The translations under genes were made by a program, and so were the position numbers. A stretch of DNA of 64,000 nt, taken from assembly GCA_964036665.1 (NCBI GenBank), contig OZ038533.1:9260413-9324412 (forward strand), written 5' to 3'. Positions within the stretch are counted from its first letter, which is position 1; every line of letters begins with the position of its first letter. The notes below the pieces were generated by a model that saw nothing but the letters and a program-made list of their open reading frames with translations, was not told where the DNA came from and made no database searches. This document shows, in pieces, positions 50,831 to 62,609 of this stretch. This DNA is from Gordius sp. MW1 (Eukaryota > Nematomorpha > Gordioida > Gordea > Gordiidae).

Positions 50831-53023
50831 AATAAAACGTTGTCTTTTGTCAAAATGATAGTTCTCGCAGCTTAAAACCTCTTTTCGGAAGTCAATCGAG
50901 GATAATAGGATTCTCAAATTGGCTTACTTTTATATATTTTTTCATGATCTTTCACATAGAATTGAAAAAAATAAATATTTTTACCTCAAAATTTTTCACA
51001 TATTTTTCTTTGAACCGTATTCATCCGATGAAAGTTGTCGTTTTCAGACGTGGTTTCGATGATAAAAAGTAAAAATTTATCAGAATCAGAAAACTATTAC
51101 TTTGAAATCATGATCGCATTATGCATTTTTGAAAAATTAAGCACTCACGTTGCGATACAACAAACTAATAGCAACAATAAAACGTTGTCTTTTGTCAAAA
51201 TGATAGTTCTCGCAGCTTAAAACCTCTTTTCGGAAGTCAATCGAGGATAATAGGATTCTCAAATTGGCTTACTTTTATATATTTTTTCATGCTCTTTCAC
51301 ATAGAATTGAAAAAAATAAATATTTTTACCTCAAAATTTTTCACATATTTTTCTTTGAACCGTATTCATCCGATGAAAGTTGTCGTTTTCAGACGTGGTT
51401 TCGATGATAAAAAGTCAAAATTTATCAGAATCAGAAAACTATTACTTTGAAATCATGATTGCATAGTGCATTTTTGAAAAATTAAGCACTCACGTTGCGA
51501 TAAAACAAACTAATAGCAACAATAAAACGTTGTCTTTTGTCAAAATGATAGTTCTCGCAGCTTAAAACCTCTTTTCGGAAGTCAATCGAGGATAATAGGA
51601 TTCTCAAATTGGCTTACTTTTATATATTTTTTTATGCTCTTTCACATAGAATTGAAAAAAATAAATATTTTTACCTCAAAATTTTTCACATATTTTTCTT
51701 TGAACCGTATTCATCCGATGAAAGTTGTCGTTTTCAGACGTGGTTTTGATGATAAAAAGTAAAAATTTATCAGAATCAGAAAACTATTACTTTGAAATCA
51801 TGATCGCATAGTGCATTTTTGAAAAATTAAGCACTCACGTTGCGATACAACAAACTAATAGCAACAATAAAACGTTGTCTTTTGTCAAAATGATAGTTCT
51901 CGCAGCTTAAAACCTCTTTTCGGAAGTCAATCGAGGATAATAGGATTCTCAAATTGGCTTACTTTTATATATTTTTTCATGCTCTTTCACATAGAATTGA
52001 TAAAAATAAATATTTTTACCTCAAAATTTTTCACATATTTTTCTTTGAACCGTATTCATCCGATGAAAGTTGTCGTTTTCAGACGTGGTTTCGATGATAA
52101 AAAGTCAAAATTTATCAGAATCAGAAAACTATTACTTTGAAATCATGATCGCATAGTGCATTTTTGAAAAATTAAGCACTCACGTTGCGATACAACAAAC
52201 TAATAGCAACAATAAAACGTTGTCTTTTGTCAAAATGATAGTTCTCGCAGCTTAAAACCTCTTTTCGGAAGTCAATCGAGGATAATAGGATTCTCAAATT
52301 GGCTTACTTTTATATATTTTTTTATGCTCTTTCACATAGAATTGAAAAAAATAAATATTTTTACCTCAAAATTTTTCACATATTTTTCTTTGAACCGTAT
52401 TCATCCGATGAAAGTTGTCGTTTTCAGACGTGGTTTCGATGATAAAAAGTAAAAATTTATCAGAATCAGAAAACTATTACTTTGAAATCATGATCGCATA
52501 GTGCATTTTTGAAAAATTAAGCACTCACGTTGCGATACAACAAACTAATAGCAACAATAAAACGTTGTCTTTTGTCAAAATGATAGTTCTCGCAGCTTAA
52601 AACCTCTTTTCGGAAGTCAATCGAGGATAATAGGATTCTCAAATTGGCTTACTTTTATATATTTTTTTATGCTCTTTCACATAGAATTGAAAAAAATAAA
52701 TATTTTTACCTCAAAATTTTTCACATATTTTTCTTTGAACCGTATTCATCCGATGAAAGTTGTCGTTTTCAGACGTGGTTTCGATGATAAAAAGTAAAAA
52801 TTTATCAGAATCAGAAAACTATTACTTTGAAATCATGATCGCATAGTGCATTTTTGAAAAATTAAGCACTCACGTTGCGATACAACAAACTAATAGCAAC
52901 AATAAAACGTTGTCTTTTGTCAAAATGATAGTTCTCGCAGCTTAAAACCTCTTTTCGGAAGTCAATCGAGGATAATAGGATTCTCAAATTGGCTTACTTT
53001 TATATATTTTTTCATGCTCTTTC
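50831..53023 (+). repeat. Alternating two-monomer array with ATAGCAAC dyads
   Basis: Units start near 50856, 51199, 51544, 51888, 52232, 52576 and 52920. They mostly alternate between a TCATG unit with AGTCAAAATTTATC and a TTATG unit with AGTAAAAATTTATC, giving a local period of about 688 bp. The alternation is broken by two successive TTATG units at 52232 and 52576. All carry TTTGAACC and GTATTCAT followed by CGATGATAAAAAG, and from about 51167 onwards the dyad right arm reads ATAGCAAC. Private changes include CATGATCTTTC near 50942, CATTATGC near 51116, CATGATTGC near 51456, GTTTTGATG near 51744 and ATTGATAAAAAT near 51995. Confidence 0.8.
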
Positions 53024-54052
53024 ACATAGAATTGAAAAAAATAAATATTTTTACCTCAAAATTTTTCACATATTTTTCTTTGAACCGTATTCATCCGATG
53101 AAAGTTGTCGTTTTCAGACGTGGTTTCGATGATAAAAAGTCAAAATTTATCAGAATCAGAAAACTATTACTTTGAAATCATGATCGCATAGTGCATTTTT
53201 GAAAAATTAAGCACTCACGTTGCGATACAACAAACTAATAGCAACAATAAACCGTTGTCTTTTGTCAAAATGATAGTTCTCGCAGCTTAAAACCTCTTTT
53301 CGGAAGTCAATCGAGGATAATAGGATTCTCAAATTGGCTTACTTTTATATATTTTTTTATGCTCTTTCACATAGAATTGAAAAAATTAAATATTTTTACC
53401 TCAAAATTTTTCACATATTTTTCTTTGAACCGTATTCATCCGATGAAAGTTGTCGTTTTCAGACGTGGTTTCGATGATAAAAAGTAAAAATTTATCAGAA
53501 TCTGAAAACTATTACTTTAAAATCATGATCGCATAGAGCCATTTTCAAAAATTAAGCACTCACGTTGCGATACAACAAACTAATCGCAACAAACGTTGTC
53601 TTTTGTCAAAATGATAGTTCTCGCAGCTTAAAACCTCTTTTCGGAAGTCAATCGAGGATAATAGGATTCTCAAATTATCTTACTTTTATATATTTTTTCA
53701 TGCTCTTTCACATAGAATAAAAAAAATAAATATTTTTACCTCAAAATTTTTCACATATTTTTCTTTCAACCGTATGCATCCGATGAAAGTTGTCGTTTTC
53801 AGACGTGGTTTCGATGATAAAAAGTAAAAATTTATCAGAATCAGAAAACTATTACTTTGAAATCATAATCGGATAGTGCATTTTCAAAAATTAAGCACTC
53901 ACGTTGCGATACAACAAACTAATCGCAACAATAAAACGTTGTCTTTTGTCAAAATGATAGTTCTCGCAGCTTAAAACCACTTTTCGGAAGTCAATCGAGG
54001 ATAATAGGATTCTCAAATTGGCTTACTTTTATATATTTTTTTACGCTCTTTC
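53024..54052 (+). repeat. 3-monomer tandem duplication, copy 1 (1,029 bp)
   Basis: This segment matches 54053-55089 head to tail. Shared private tags are AATAAACCGTTG (53245 and 54274), GAAAAAATTAAAT (about 53382), CAACAAACG, AGAATAAAAAAAATAAAT (about 53715), CATAATCGGATAG (about 53863) and AAAACCACTTTTCGG (about 53974). The only difference I noticed is CTTTAAAATC here versus CTTTGAAATC near 53517 and 54546. Confidence 0.88.
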
Positions 54053-55089
54053 ACATAGAATTGAAAAAAATAAATATTTTTACCTCAAAATTTTTCACAT
54101 ATTTTTCTTTGAACCGTATTCATCCGATGAAAGTTGTCGTTTTCAGACGTGGTTTCGATGATAAAAAGTCAAAATTTATCAGAATCAGAAAACTATTACT
54201 TTGAAATCATGATCGCATAGTGCATTTTTGAAAAATTAAGCACTCACGTTGCGATACAACAAACTAATAGCAACAATAAACCGTTGTCTTTTGTCAAAAT
54301 GATAGTTCTCGCAGCTTAAAACCTCTTTTCGGAAGTCAATCGAGGATAATAGGATTCTCAAATTGGCTTACTTTTATATATTTTTTTATGCTCTTTCACA
54401 TAGAATTGAAAAAATTAAATATTTTTACCTCAAAATTTTTCACATATTTTTCTTTGAACCGTATTCATCCGATGAAAGTTGTCGTTTTCAGACGTGGTTT
54501 CGATGATAAAAAGTAAAAATTTATCAGAATCTGAAAACTATTACTTTGAAATCATGATCGCATAGAGCCATTTTCAAAAATTAAGCACTCACGTTGCGAT
54601 ACAACAAACTAATCGCAACAAACGTTGTCTTTTGTCAAAATGATAGTTCTCGCAGCTTAAAACCTCTTTTCGGAAGTCAATCGAGGATAATAGGATTCTC
54701 AAATTATCTTACTTTTATATATTTTTTCATGCTCTTTCACATAGAATAAAAAAAATAAATATTTTTACCTCAAAATTTTTCACATATTTTTCTTTCAACC
54801 GTATGCATCCGATGAAAGTTGTCGTTTTCAGACGTGGTTTCGATGATAAAAAGTAAAAATTTATCAGAATCAGAAAACTATTACTTTGAAATCATAATCG
54901 GATAGTGCATTTTCAAAAATTAAGCACTCACGTTGCGATACAACAAACTAATCGCAACAATAAAACGTTGTCTTTTGTCAAAATGATAGTTCTCGCAGCT
55001 TAAAACCACTTTTCGGAAGTCAATCGAGGATAATAGGATTCTCAAATTGGCTTACTTTTATATATTTTTTTACGCTCTTTCACATAGAA
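54053..55089 (+). repeat. 3-monomer tandem duplication, copy 2 (1,029 bp)
   Basis: This is the direct tandem copy of 53024-54060. It ends abruptly at about 55089, where AATTGAAAAAAATAAAT is replaced by a shortened AATCGAATAAATATATT. That point also starts the more divergent zone. Confidence 0.88.
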
Positions 55090-57724
55090 TCGAATAAATA
55101 TATTTACCTCAAAATTTTTCATATATTTTTCTTTCAACCGTATGCATCCCATGAAAGTTGTCGTTTTCAGATGTGGTTTTGATCCCAAGTAAAAATTTAT
55201 CAGAATCTGAAAACTATTACTTTGAAATCATGATCGCATAGAGCCATTTTCAAAAATTAAGCACTCACGTTGCGATACAACAAACTAATCGCAACAATAA
55301 AACGTTGTCTTTTGTCAAAATGATAGTTCTCGCAGCTTAAAACCTCTTTTCGGAAGTCAATCGAGGATAATAGGACTCTCAAATTGGCTTACTTTTATAT
55401 ATTTTTTCATGCTCTTTAAAAAAGAATTGAAAAAAATAAATATTTTTACCTCAAAATTTTTCACATATTTTTCTTTGAACCTTATTCATCCGATGAAAGT
55501 TGTCGTTTTCAGACGTGGTTTCTATGATCCCAAGTAAAATTTATCAGAATCTGAAAACTTTTACTTTGAAATCATGATCGCATAGAGCCATTTTCAAAAA
55601 TTAAGCACTCACGTTGCGATACAACAAACTAATCGCAACAATAAAACGTTGTCTTTTGTCAAAATGATAGTTCTCGCAGCTTAAAACCTCTTTTCGGAAG
55701 TCAATCGAGGATAATAGGATTCTCAAATTGGCTTACTTTTATATATTTTTTTACGCTCTTTCACATAGAATCAAATAAATATTTTTACCTCAAAATTTTT
55801 CATATATTTTTCTTTCAACCGTATGCATCCCATGAAAGTTGTCGTTGTCAGACGTGGTTTCGATGATAAAAAGTAAAAATTTATCAGAATCAGAAAACTA
55901 TTACTTTGAAATCATGATCGCATAGTGCATTTTTGAAAAATTAAGCACTCACGTTGCGATACAACAAACTAATCGCAACAATAAAACGTTGTCTTTTGTC
56001 AAAATGATAGTTCTCGCAGCTTAAAACCTCTTTTCGGAAGTCAATCGAGGATAATAGGATTCTCAAATTAGCTTACTTTTATATATTTTTTCATGCTCTT
56101 TCACATAGAATTGAAAAAAATAAATATTTTTACCTCAAAATTTTTCACATATTTTTCTTTGAACCGTATTCATCCGATGAAAGTGGTCGTTTTCAGACGT
56201 GGTTTCTATGATCCCAAGTAAAAATTTATGAGAATCTGAAAACTATTACTTTAAAATCATGATCGCATAGAGCCATTTTCAAAAATTAAGCACTCACGTT
56301 GCGATACAACAAACTAATCGCAACAATAAAACGTTGTCTTTTGTCAAAATGATAGTTCTCGCAGCTTAAAACCTCTTTTCGGAAGTCAATCGAGGATAAT
56401 AGGATTCTCAAATTGGCTTACTTTTATATATTTTTTCATGCTCTTTCACATAGAATTGAAAAAAATAAATATTTTTACCTCAAAATTTTTCACATATTTT
56501 TCTTTGAACCGTATTCATCCGATGAAAGTTGTCGTTTTCAGACGTGGTTTCTATGATCCCAAGTAAAAATTTATCAGAATCTGAAAACTATTACTTTGAA
56601 ACCATGATCGCATAGTGCATTTTTGAAAAATTAAGCACCGTTGCGATACAACAAACTAATCGCAACAATAAAACGTTGTCTTTTGTCAAAATGATAGTTC
56701 TCGCAGCTTAAAACCTCTTTTCGGACGTCAATCGAGGATAATAGAATTCTCAAATTGACTTACTTTTATATATTTTTTTACGCTCTTTCACATATAATCG
56801 AAAAAAATAAATATTTTTACCTCAAAATTTTTCACATATTTTTCTTTCAACCGTATGCATCCGATGAAAGTTGTCGTTTTCAGACGTGGTTTCGATGATA
56901 AAAAAAAAAAATTTATCAGAAGCAGAAAACTATTACTTTGAAATCATGATCGCATAGTGCATTTTTGAAAGATTAAGCACTCACGTTGCGATACAACAAA
57001 CTAATCGCAACAATAAAACGTTGTCTTTTGTCAAAATGATAGTTGTCGCAGCTTAAAACCTCTTTTCGGACGTCAATCGAGGATAATAGGATTCTCAAAT
57101 TGGCTTACTTTTATATATTTTTTCATGCTCTTTCACATAGAATTGAAAAAAATAAATATTTTTACCTCAAAATTTTTCACATATTTTTCTTTCAACCGTA
57201 TGCATCCGATGAAAGTTGTCGTTTTCAGACGTGGTTTCGATGATAAAAAGTAAAAATTTATCAGAATCAGAAAACTATTACTTTGAAATCATGATCGCAT
57301 AGTGTATTTTTGAAAAATTAAGCACTCACTTTGCGATACAACAAACTAATCGCAACAATAAAACGTTGTCTTTTGTCAAAATGATAGTTCTCGCAGCTTA
57401 AAACCTCTTTTCGGAAGTCAATCGAGGATAATAGGATTCTCAAATTGCCTTACTTTTATATATTTTTTTACGCTCTTTCACATAGAATCGAAAAAAATAA
57501 ATATTTTTACCTCAAAATTTTTCATATATTTTTCTTTCAACCGTATGCATCCCACGAAAGTTGTCGTTGTCAGATGTGGTTTCCATGATAAAAAGTAAAA
57601 ATTTATCAGAATCAGAAAACTATTACTTTGAAATCATGATCGCATAATGCATTTTTGAAAAATTAAGCACTCACGTTGCGATACAACAAACTAATCGCAA
57701 CAATAAAACGTTGTCTTTTGTCAA
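55090..57724 (+). repeat. More divergent monomer patch
   Basis: Units here carry many changes seen once. Examples are AATCGAATAAATATATTTACC near 55087, GTGGTTTTGATCCCAAG near 55173 (a deletion joining the two haplotypes), TAGGACTCTC near 55371, CTCTTTAAAAAAGAATTG near 55413, ACCTTATTCATCC near 55479, AGTAAAATTTATC near 55534, ATCAAATAAATATT near 55770, AAGTGGTCG near 56180, TTTATGAGAATC near 56225, CACCGTTG near 56636 (3-bp loss) and CGGACGTC near 56723 and 57067. It contains the last GAATTC-bearing unit (56744). No non-satellite DNA is visible. Confidence 0.75.
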
Positions 57725-58411
57725 AATGATAGTTCTCGCAGCTTAAAACCTCTTTTCGGAAGTCAATCGAGGATAATAGGATTCTCAAATTGGCTTACTT
57801 TTATATATTTTTTCATGCTCTTTCACATATAATCGAAAATAAATATTTTTACCTCAAAGTTTTTCACATATTTTTCTTTCAACCGTATGCATCCGATGAA
57901 AGTTGTCGTTTTCAGACGTGGTTTCGATGATAAAAAGTAAAAATTTATCAGAATCAGAAAACTATTACTTTGAAATCATGATCGCATAGTCCATTTTTGA
58001 AAAATTAAGCACTCACGTTGCGATACAACAAACTAATCGCAACAATAAAACGTTATCTTTTGTCAAAATGATAGTTCTCGCAGCTTAAAACCTCTTTTCG
58101 GAAGTCAATCGAGGATAATAGGATTCTCAAATTGGCTTACTTTTATATATTTTTTCATGCTCTTTCACATATAATCGAAAAAAATAAATATTTTTACCTC
58201 AAAGTTTTTCACATATTTTTCTTTCAACCGTATGCATCCGATGAAAGTTGTCGTTTTCAGACGTGGTTTCGATGATAAAAAGTAAAAATTTATCAGAATC
58301 AGAAAACTATTACTTTGAAATCATGATCGCATAGTCCATTTTTGAAAAATTAAGCACTCACGTTGCGATACAACAAACTAATCGCAACAATAAAACGTTA
58401 TCTTTTGTCAA
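57725..58411 (+). repeat. Single-monomer tandem duplication
   Basis: Units at 57725 and 58067 share CATATAATCG with TCATG, CTCAAAGTTTTT, CATAGTCCATTTTTG and ACGTTATC. They differ only by three bases in the A run after AATCG (CGAAAATAAAT versus CGAAAAAAATAAAT). The unit lengths are 342 and 345 bp. This is the smallest clear recent duplication step in the window. Confidence 0.85.
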
Positions 58412-59099
58412 AATGATAGTTCTCGCAGCTTAAAACCTCTTTTCGGAAGTCAATCGAGGATAATAGGATTCTCAAATTCGCTTACTTTTATATGTTTTTT
58501 CATGCTCTTTCACATAGCATCGAAAAAAATAAATATTTTTACCTCAAAATTTTTCACATATTTTTCTATCAACCGTATGCATCCGATGAAAGTTGTCGTT
58601 TTCAGACGTGGTTTCGATGATAAAAAGTAAAAATTTATCAGAATCAGAAAACTATTACTTTGAAATCATAATCGGATAGTGCATTTTCAAAAATTAAGCA
58701 CTCACGTTGCGATACAACAAACTAATCGCAACAATAAAACGTTGTCTTTTGTCAAAATGATAGTTCTCGCAGCTTAAAACCTCTTTTCGGAAGTCAATCG
58801 AGGATAATAGGATTCTCAAATTCGCTTACTTTTATATATTTTTTCATGCTCTTTCACATAGAATCGAAAAAAATAAATATTTTTACCTCAAAATTTTTCA
58901 CATATTTTTCTTTCAACCGTATGCATCCGATGAAAGTTGTGTTTTCAGACGTGGTTTCGATGATAAAATGTAAAAATTTATCAGAATCCGAAAACTATTA
59001 CTTTGAAATCATGATCGCATAGTGCATTTTTGAAAAATTAAGCACTCACGTTGCGATACAACAAACTAATCGCAACAATAAAACGTTGTCTTTTGTCAA
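58067..59099 (+). repeat. 3-monomer tandem duplication, copy 1 (1,033 bp)
   Basis: This matches 59100-60131. Shared tags are CTCAAAGTTTTT, ACGTTATC (58396 and 59429), TATGTTTTTTCATG with ATAGCATCG (58491 and 59523) and the 1-bp loss GTTGTGTTTTCAG (about 58938 and 59970). Differences in this copy include TCTATCAACC near 58565, CATAATCGG near 58668, GATAAAATGT near 58963 and ATCCGAAAAC near 58987. These copies have diverged more than the 1,029-bp pair at 53 kb. Confidence 0.8.
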
Positions 59100-60131
59100 A
59101 ATGATAGTTCTCGCAGCTTAAAACCTCTTTTCGGAAGTCAATCGAGGATAATAGGATTCTCAAATTGGCTTACTTTTATATATTTTTTCATGCTCTTTCA
59201 CATAGAATCGAAAAAAATAAATATTTTACCTCAAAGTTTTTCACATATTTTTCTTTCAACCGTATGCATCCGATGAAAGTTGTCGTTTTCAGACGTGGTT
59301 TCGATGATAAAAAGTAAAAATTTATCAGAATCAGAAAACTATTACTTTGAAATCATGATCGCATAGTGCATTTTTGAAAAATTAAGCACTCACGTTGCGA
59401 TACAACAAACTAATCGCAACAATAAAACGTTATCTTTTGTAAAAATAATAGTTCTCGCAGCATAAAACCTCTTTTCGGAAGTCAATCGAGGATAATAGGA
59501 TTCTCAAATTCGCTTACTTTTATATGTTTTTTCATGCTCTTTCACATAGCATCGAAAAAAATAAATATTTTTACCTCAAAATTTTTCACATATTTTTCTT
59601 TCAACCGTATGCATCCGATGAAAGTTGTCGTTTTCAGACGTGGTTTCGATGATAAAAAGTAAAAATTTATCAGAATCAGAAAACTATTACTTTGAAATCA
59701 TGATCGGATAGTGCATTTTCAAAAACTAAGCACTCACGTTGCGATACAACAAACTAATCGCAACAATAAAACGTTGTCTTTTGTCAAAATGATAGTTCTC
59801 GCAGCTTAAAACCTCTTTTCGGAAGTCAATCGAGGATAATAGGATTCTCAAATTCTCTTACTTTTATATATTTTTTCATGCTCTTTCACATAGAATCGAA
59901 AAAAATAAATATTTTTACCTCAAAATTTTTCACATATTTTTCTTTCAACCGTATGCATCCGATGAAAGTTGTGTTTTCAGACGTGGTTTCGATGATAAAA
60001 AGTAAAAATTTATCAGAATCAGAAAACTATTACTTTGAAATCATGATCGCATAGTGTATTTTTGAAAAATTAAGCACTCACGTTGCGATACAACAAACTA
60101 ATCGCAACAATAAAACGTTGTCTTTTGTCAA
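59100..60131 (+). repeat. 3-monomer tandem duplication, copy 2 (1,032 bp)
   Basis: This is the tandem copy of 58067-59099. Private changes include AAATATTTTACC near 59220 (1-bp loss), TTTTGTAAAAATAATAG near 59435, GCAGCATAAAACC near 59457, AAAAACTAAGC near 59720 and ATTCTCTTAC near 59850. Confidence 0.8.
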
Positions 60132-60410
60132 AATGATAGTTCTCGCAGATTAAAACCTCTTTTCGGAAGTCAATCGAGGATAATAGGATTCTCAAATTCG
60201 CTTACTTTTATATATTTTTTCATGCTCTTTCACATAGAATCGAAAAAAATAAATATTTTTACCTCAAAATTTTTCACATATTTTTCTTTCAACCGTATGC
60301 ATCCGATGAAAGTTGTCGTTTTCAGACGTGGTTTCGATGATAAAAAGTAAAAATTTATCAGAATCAGAAAACTATTACTTTGAAATCATGATCGCATAGT
60401 GCATTTTCAA
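60132..60410 (+). repeat. Satellite linking two tandem duplications
   Basis: This is most of one ordinary unit (CGCTT, TCATG, ATCG, CGATGATAAA, CAG, AGTGCATTTTC) with a private GCAGATTAAAACC near 60145. Nothing else is visible. Confidence 0.7.
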
Positions 60411-61444
60411 AAATTAAGCACTCACGTTGCGATACAACAAACTAATCGCAACAATAAAACGTTGTCTTTTGTCAAAATGATAGTTCTCGCAGCTTAAAAC
60501 CTCTTTTCGGAAGTCAATCGAGGATAATAGGATTCTCAAATTCGCTTACTTTTATATATTTTTTCATGCTCTTTCACATAGAATCGAAAAAAATAAATAT
60601 TTTTACCTCAAAATTTTTCACATATTTTTCTTTCAACCGTATGCATCCGATGAAAGTTGTCGTTTTCAGACGTGGTTTCGATGATAAAAAGTAAAAATTT
60701 ATCAGAATCTGAAAACTATTACTTTGAAATCATGATCGCATAGTGCATTTTTGAAAAATTAAGCACTCACGTTGCGATACAACAAACTAATCGCAACAAT
60801 AAAACGTTGTCTTTTGTCAAAATGTTAGTTCTCGCAGCTTAAAACCTCTTTTCGGAAGTCAATCGAGGATAATAGGATTCTCCAATTGGCTTACTTTTAT
60901 ATATTTTTTCATGCTCTTTCACATAGAATTGAAAAAATAAATATTTTTACCTCAAAATTTTTCACATATTTTTCTTTGAAATGTATTCATCCGATAAAAG
61001 TTGTCGTTTTCAGACGTGGTTTCGATGATAAAAAGTAAAAATTTATCAGAATCAGAAAACTATTACTTTGAAATCATGTTCGCATAGTGCATTTTTGAAA
61101 AATTAAGCACTCACGTTGCGATACAACAAACTAATAGCAACAATAAAACGTTGTCTTTTGTCAAAATGATAGTTATCGCAGCTTAAAACCTCTTTTCGGA
61201 AGTCAATCGAGGATAATAGGATTCTCAAATTGGCTTACTTTTATATATTTTTTCATGCTCTTTCACATAGAATTGAAAAAAATAAATATTTTTACCTCAA
61301 AATTTTTCACATATTTTTCTTTGAACCGTATTCATCCGATGAAAGTTGTCGTTTTCAGACGTGGTTTCTATGATCCCAAGTAAAAATTTATCAGAATCTG
61401 AAAACTATTACTTTGAAACCATGATCGCATAGTGCATTTTTGAA
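60411..61444 (+). repeat. 3-monomer tandem duplication, copy 1 (1,034 bp)
   Basis: This matches 61445-62609 at an offset of 1,034 bp. Shared private tags are ATTCTCCAATTGG (about 60877), GAAATGTATTC with CCGATAAAAG (60981 and 62015), ATCATGTTCGC (about 61075), ATAGCAAC, AGTTATCGCAG (about 61171) and GAAACCATGATC (about 61414). I saw no difference between the copies. Confidence 0.88.
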
Positions 61445-62609
61445 AAATTAAGCACTCACGTTGCGATACAACAAACTAATCGCAACAATAAAACGTTGTC
61501 TTTTGTCAAAATGATAGTTCTCGCAGCTTAAAACCTCTTTTCGGAAGTCAATCGAGGATAATAGGATTCTCAAATTCGCTTACTTTTATATATTTTTTCA
61601 TGCTCTTTCACATAGAATCGAAAAAAATAAATATTTTTACCTCAAAATTTTTCACATATTTTTCTTTCAACCGTATGCATCCGATGAAAGTTGTCGTTTT
61701 CAGACGTGGTTTCGATGATAAAAAGTAAAAATTTATCAGAATCTGAAAACTATTACTTTGAAATCATGATCGCATAGTGCATTTTTGAAAAATTAAGCAC
61801 TCACGTTGCGATACAACAAACTAATCGCAACAATAAAACGTTGTCTTTTGTCAAAATGTTAGTTCTCGCAGCTTAAAACCTCTTTTCGGAAGTCAATCGA
61901 GGATAATAGGATTCTCCAATTGGCTTACTTTTATATATTTTTTCATGCTCTTTCACATAGAATTGAAAAAATAAATATTTTTACCTCAAAATTTTTCACA
62001 TATTTTTCTTTGAAATGTATTCATCCGATAAAAGTTGTCGTTTTCAGACGTGGTTTCGATGATAAAAAGTAAAAATTTATCAGAATCAGAAAACTATTAC
62101 TTTGAAATCATGTTCGCATAGTGCATTTTTGAAAAATTAAGCACTCACGTTGCGATACAACAAACTAATAGCAACAATAAAACGTTGTCTTTTGTCAAAA
62201 TGATAGTTATCGCAGCTTAAAACCTCTTTTCGGAAGTCAATCGAGGATAATAGGATTCTCAAATTGGCTTACTTTTATATATTTTTTCATGCTCTTTCAC
62301 ATAGAATTGAAAAAAATAAATATTTTTACCTCAAAATTTTTCACATATTTTTCTTTGAACCGTATTCATCCGATGAAAGTTGTCGTTTTCAGACGTGGTT
62401 TCTATGATCCCAAGTAAAAATTTATCAGAATCTGAAAACTATTACTTTGAAACCATGATCGCATAGTGCATTTTTGAAAAATTAAGCACTCACGTTGCGA
62501 TACAACAAACTAATCGCAACAATAAAACGTTGTCTTTTGTCAAAATGATAGTTCTCGCAGCTTAAAACCTCTTTTCGGAAGTCAATCGAGGATAATAGGA
62601 TTCTCAAAT
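61445..62609 (+). repeat. 3-monomer tandem duplication, copy 2 (1,034 bp plus overhang)
   Basis: This is the tandem copy of 60411-61444. The match continues about 130 bp into the next period and ends near 62609, where CGCTT in the first series is replaced by GACTT. Together with the neighbouring 1,032-bp and 690-bp duplications it makes 57.7-64 kb a run of short, stacked tandem duplications. Confidence 0.88.

Noticed and set aside
55405-55430. Poly-A stretch CTTTAAAAAAGAATTG as a retroposon tail or insertion scar
   Set aside because: The unit length and flanks are normal and no extra sequence or target-site duplication is present; it is a local substitution in the monomer.
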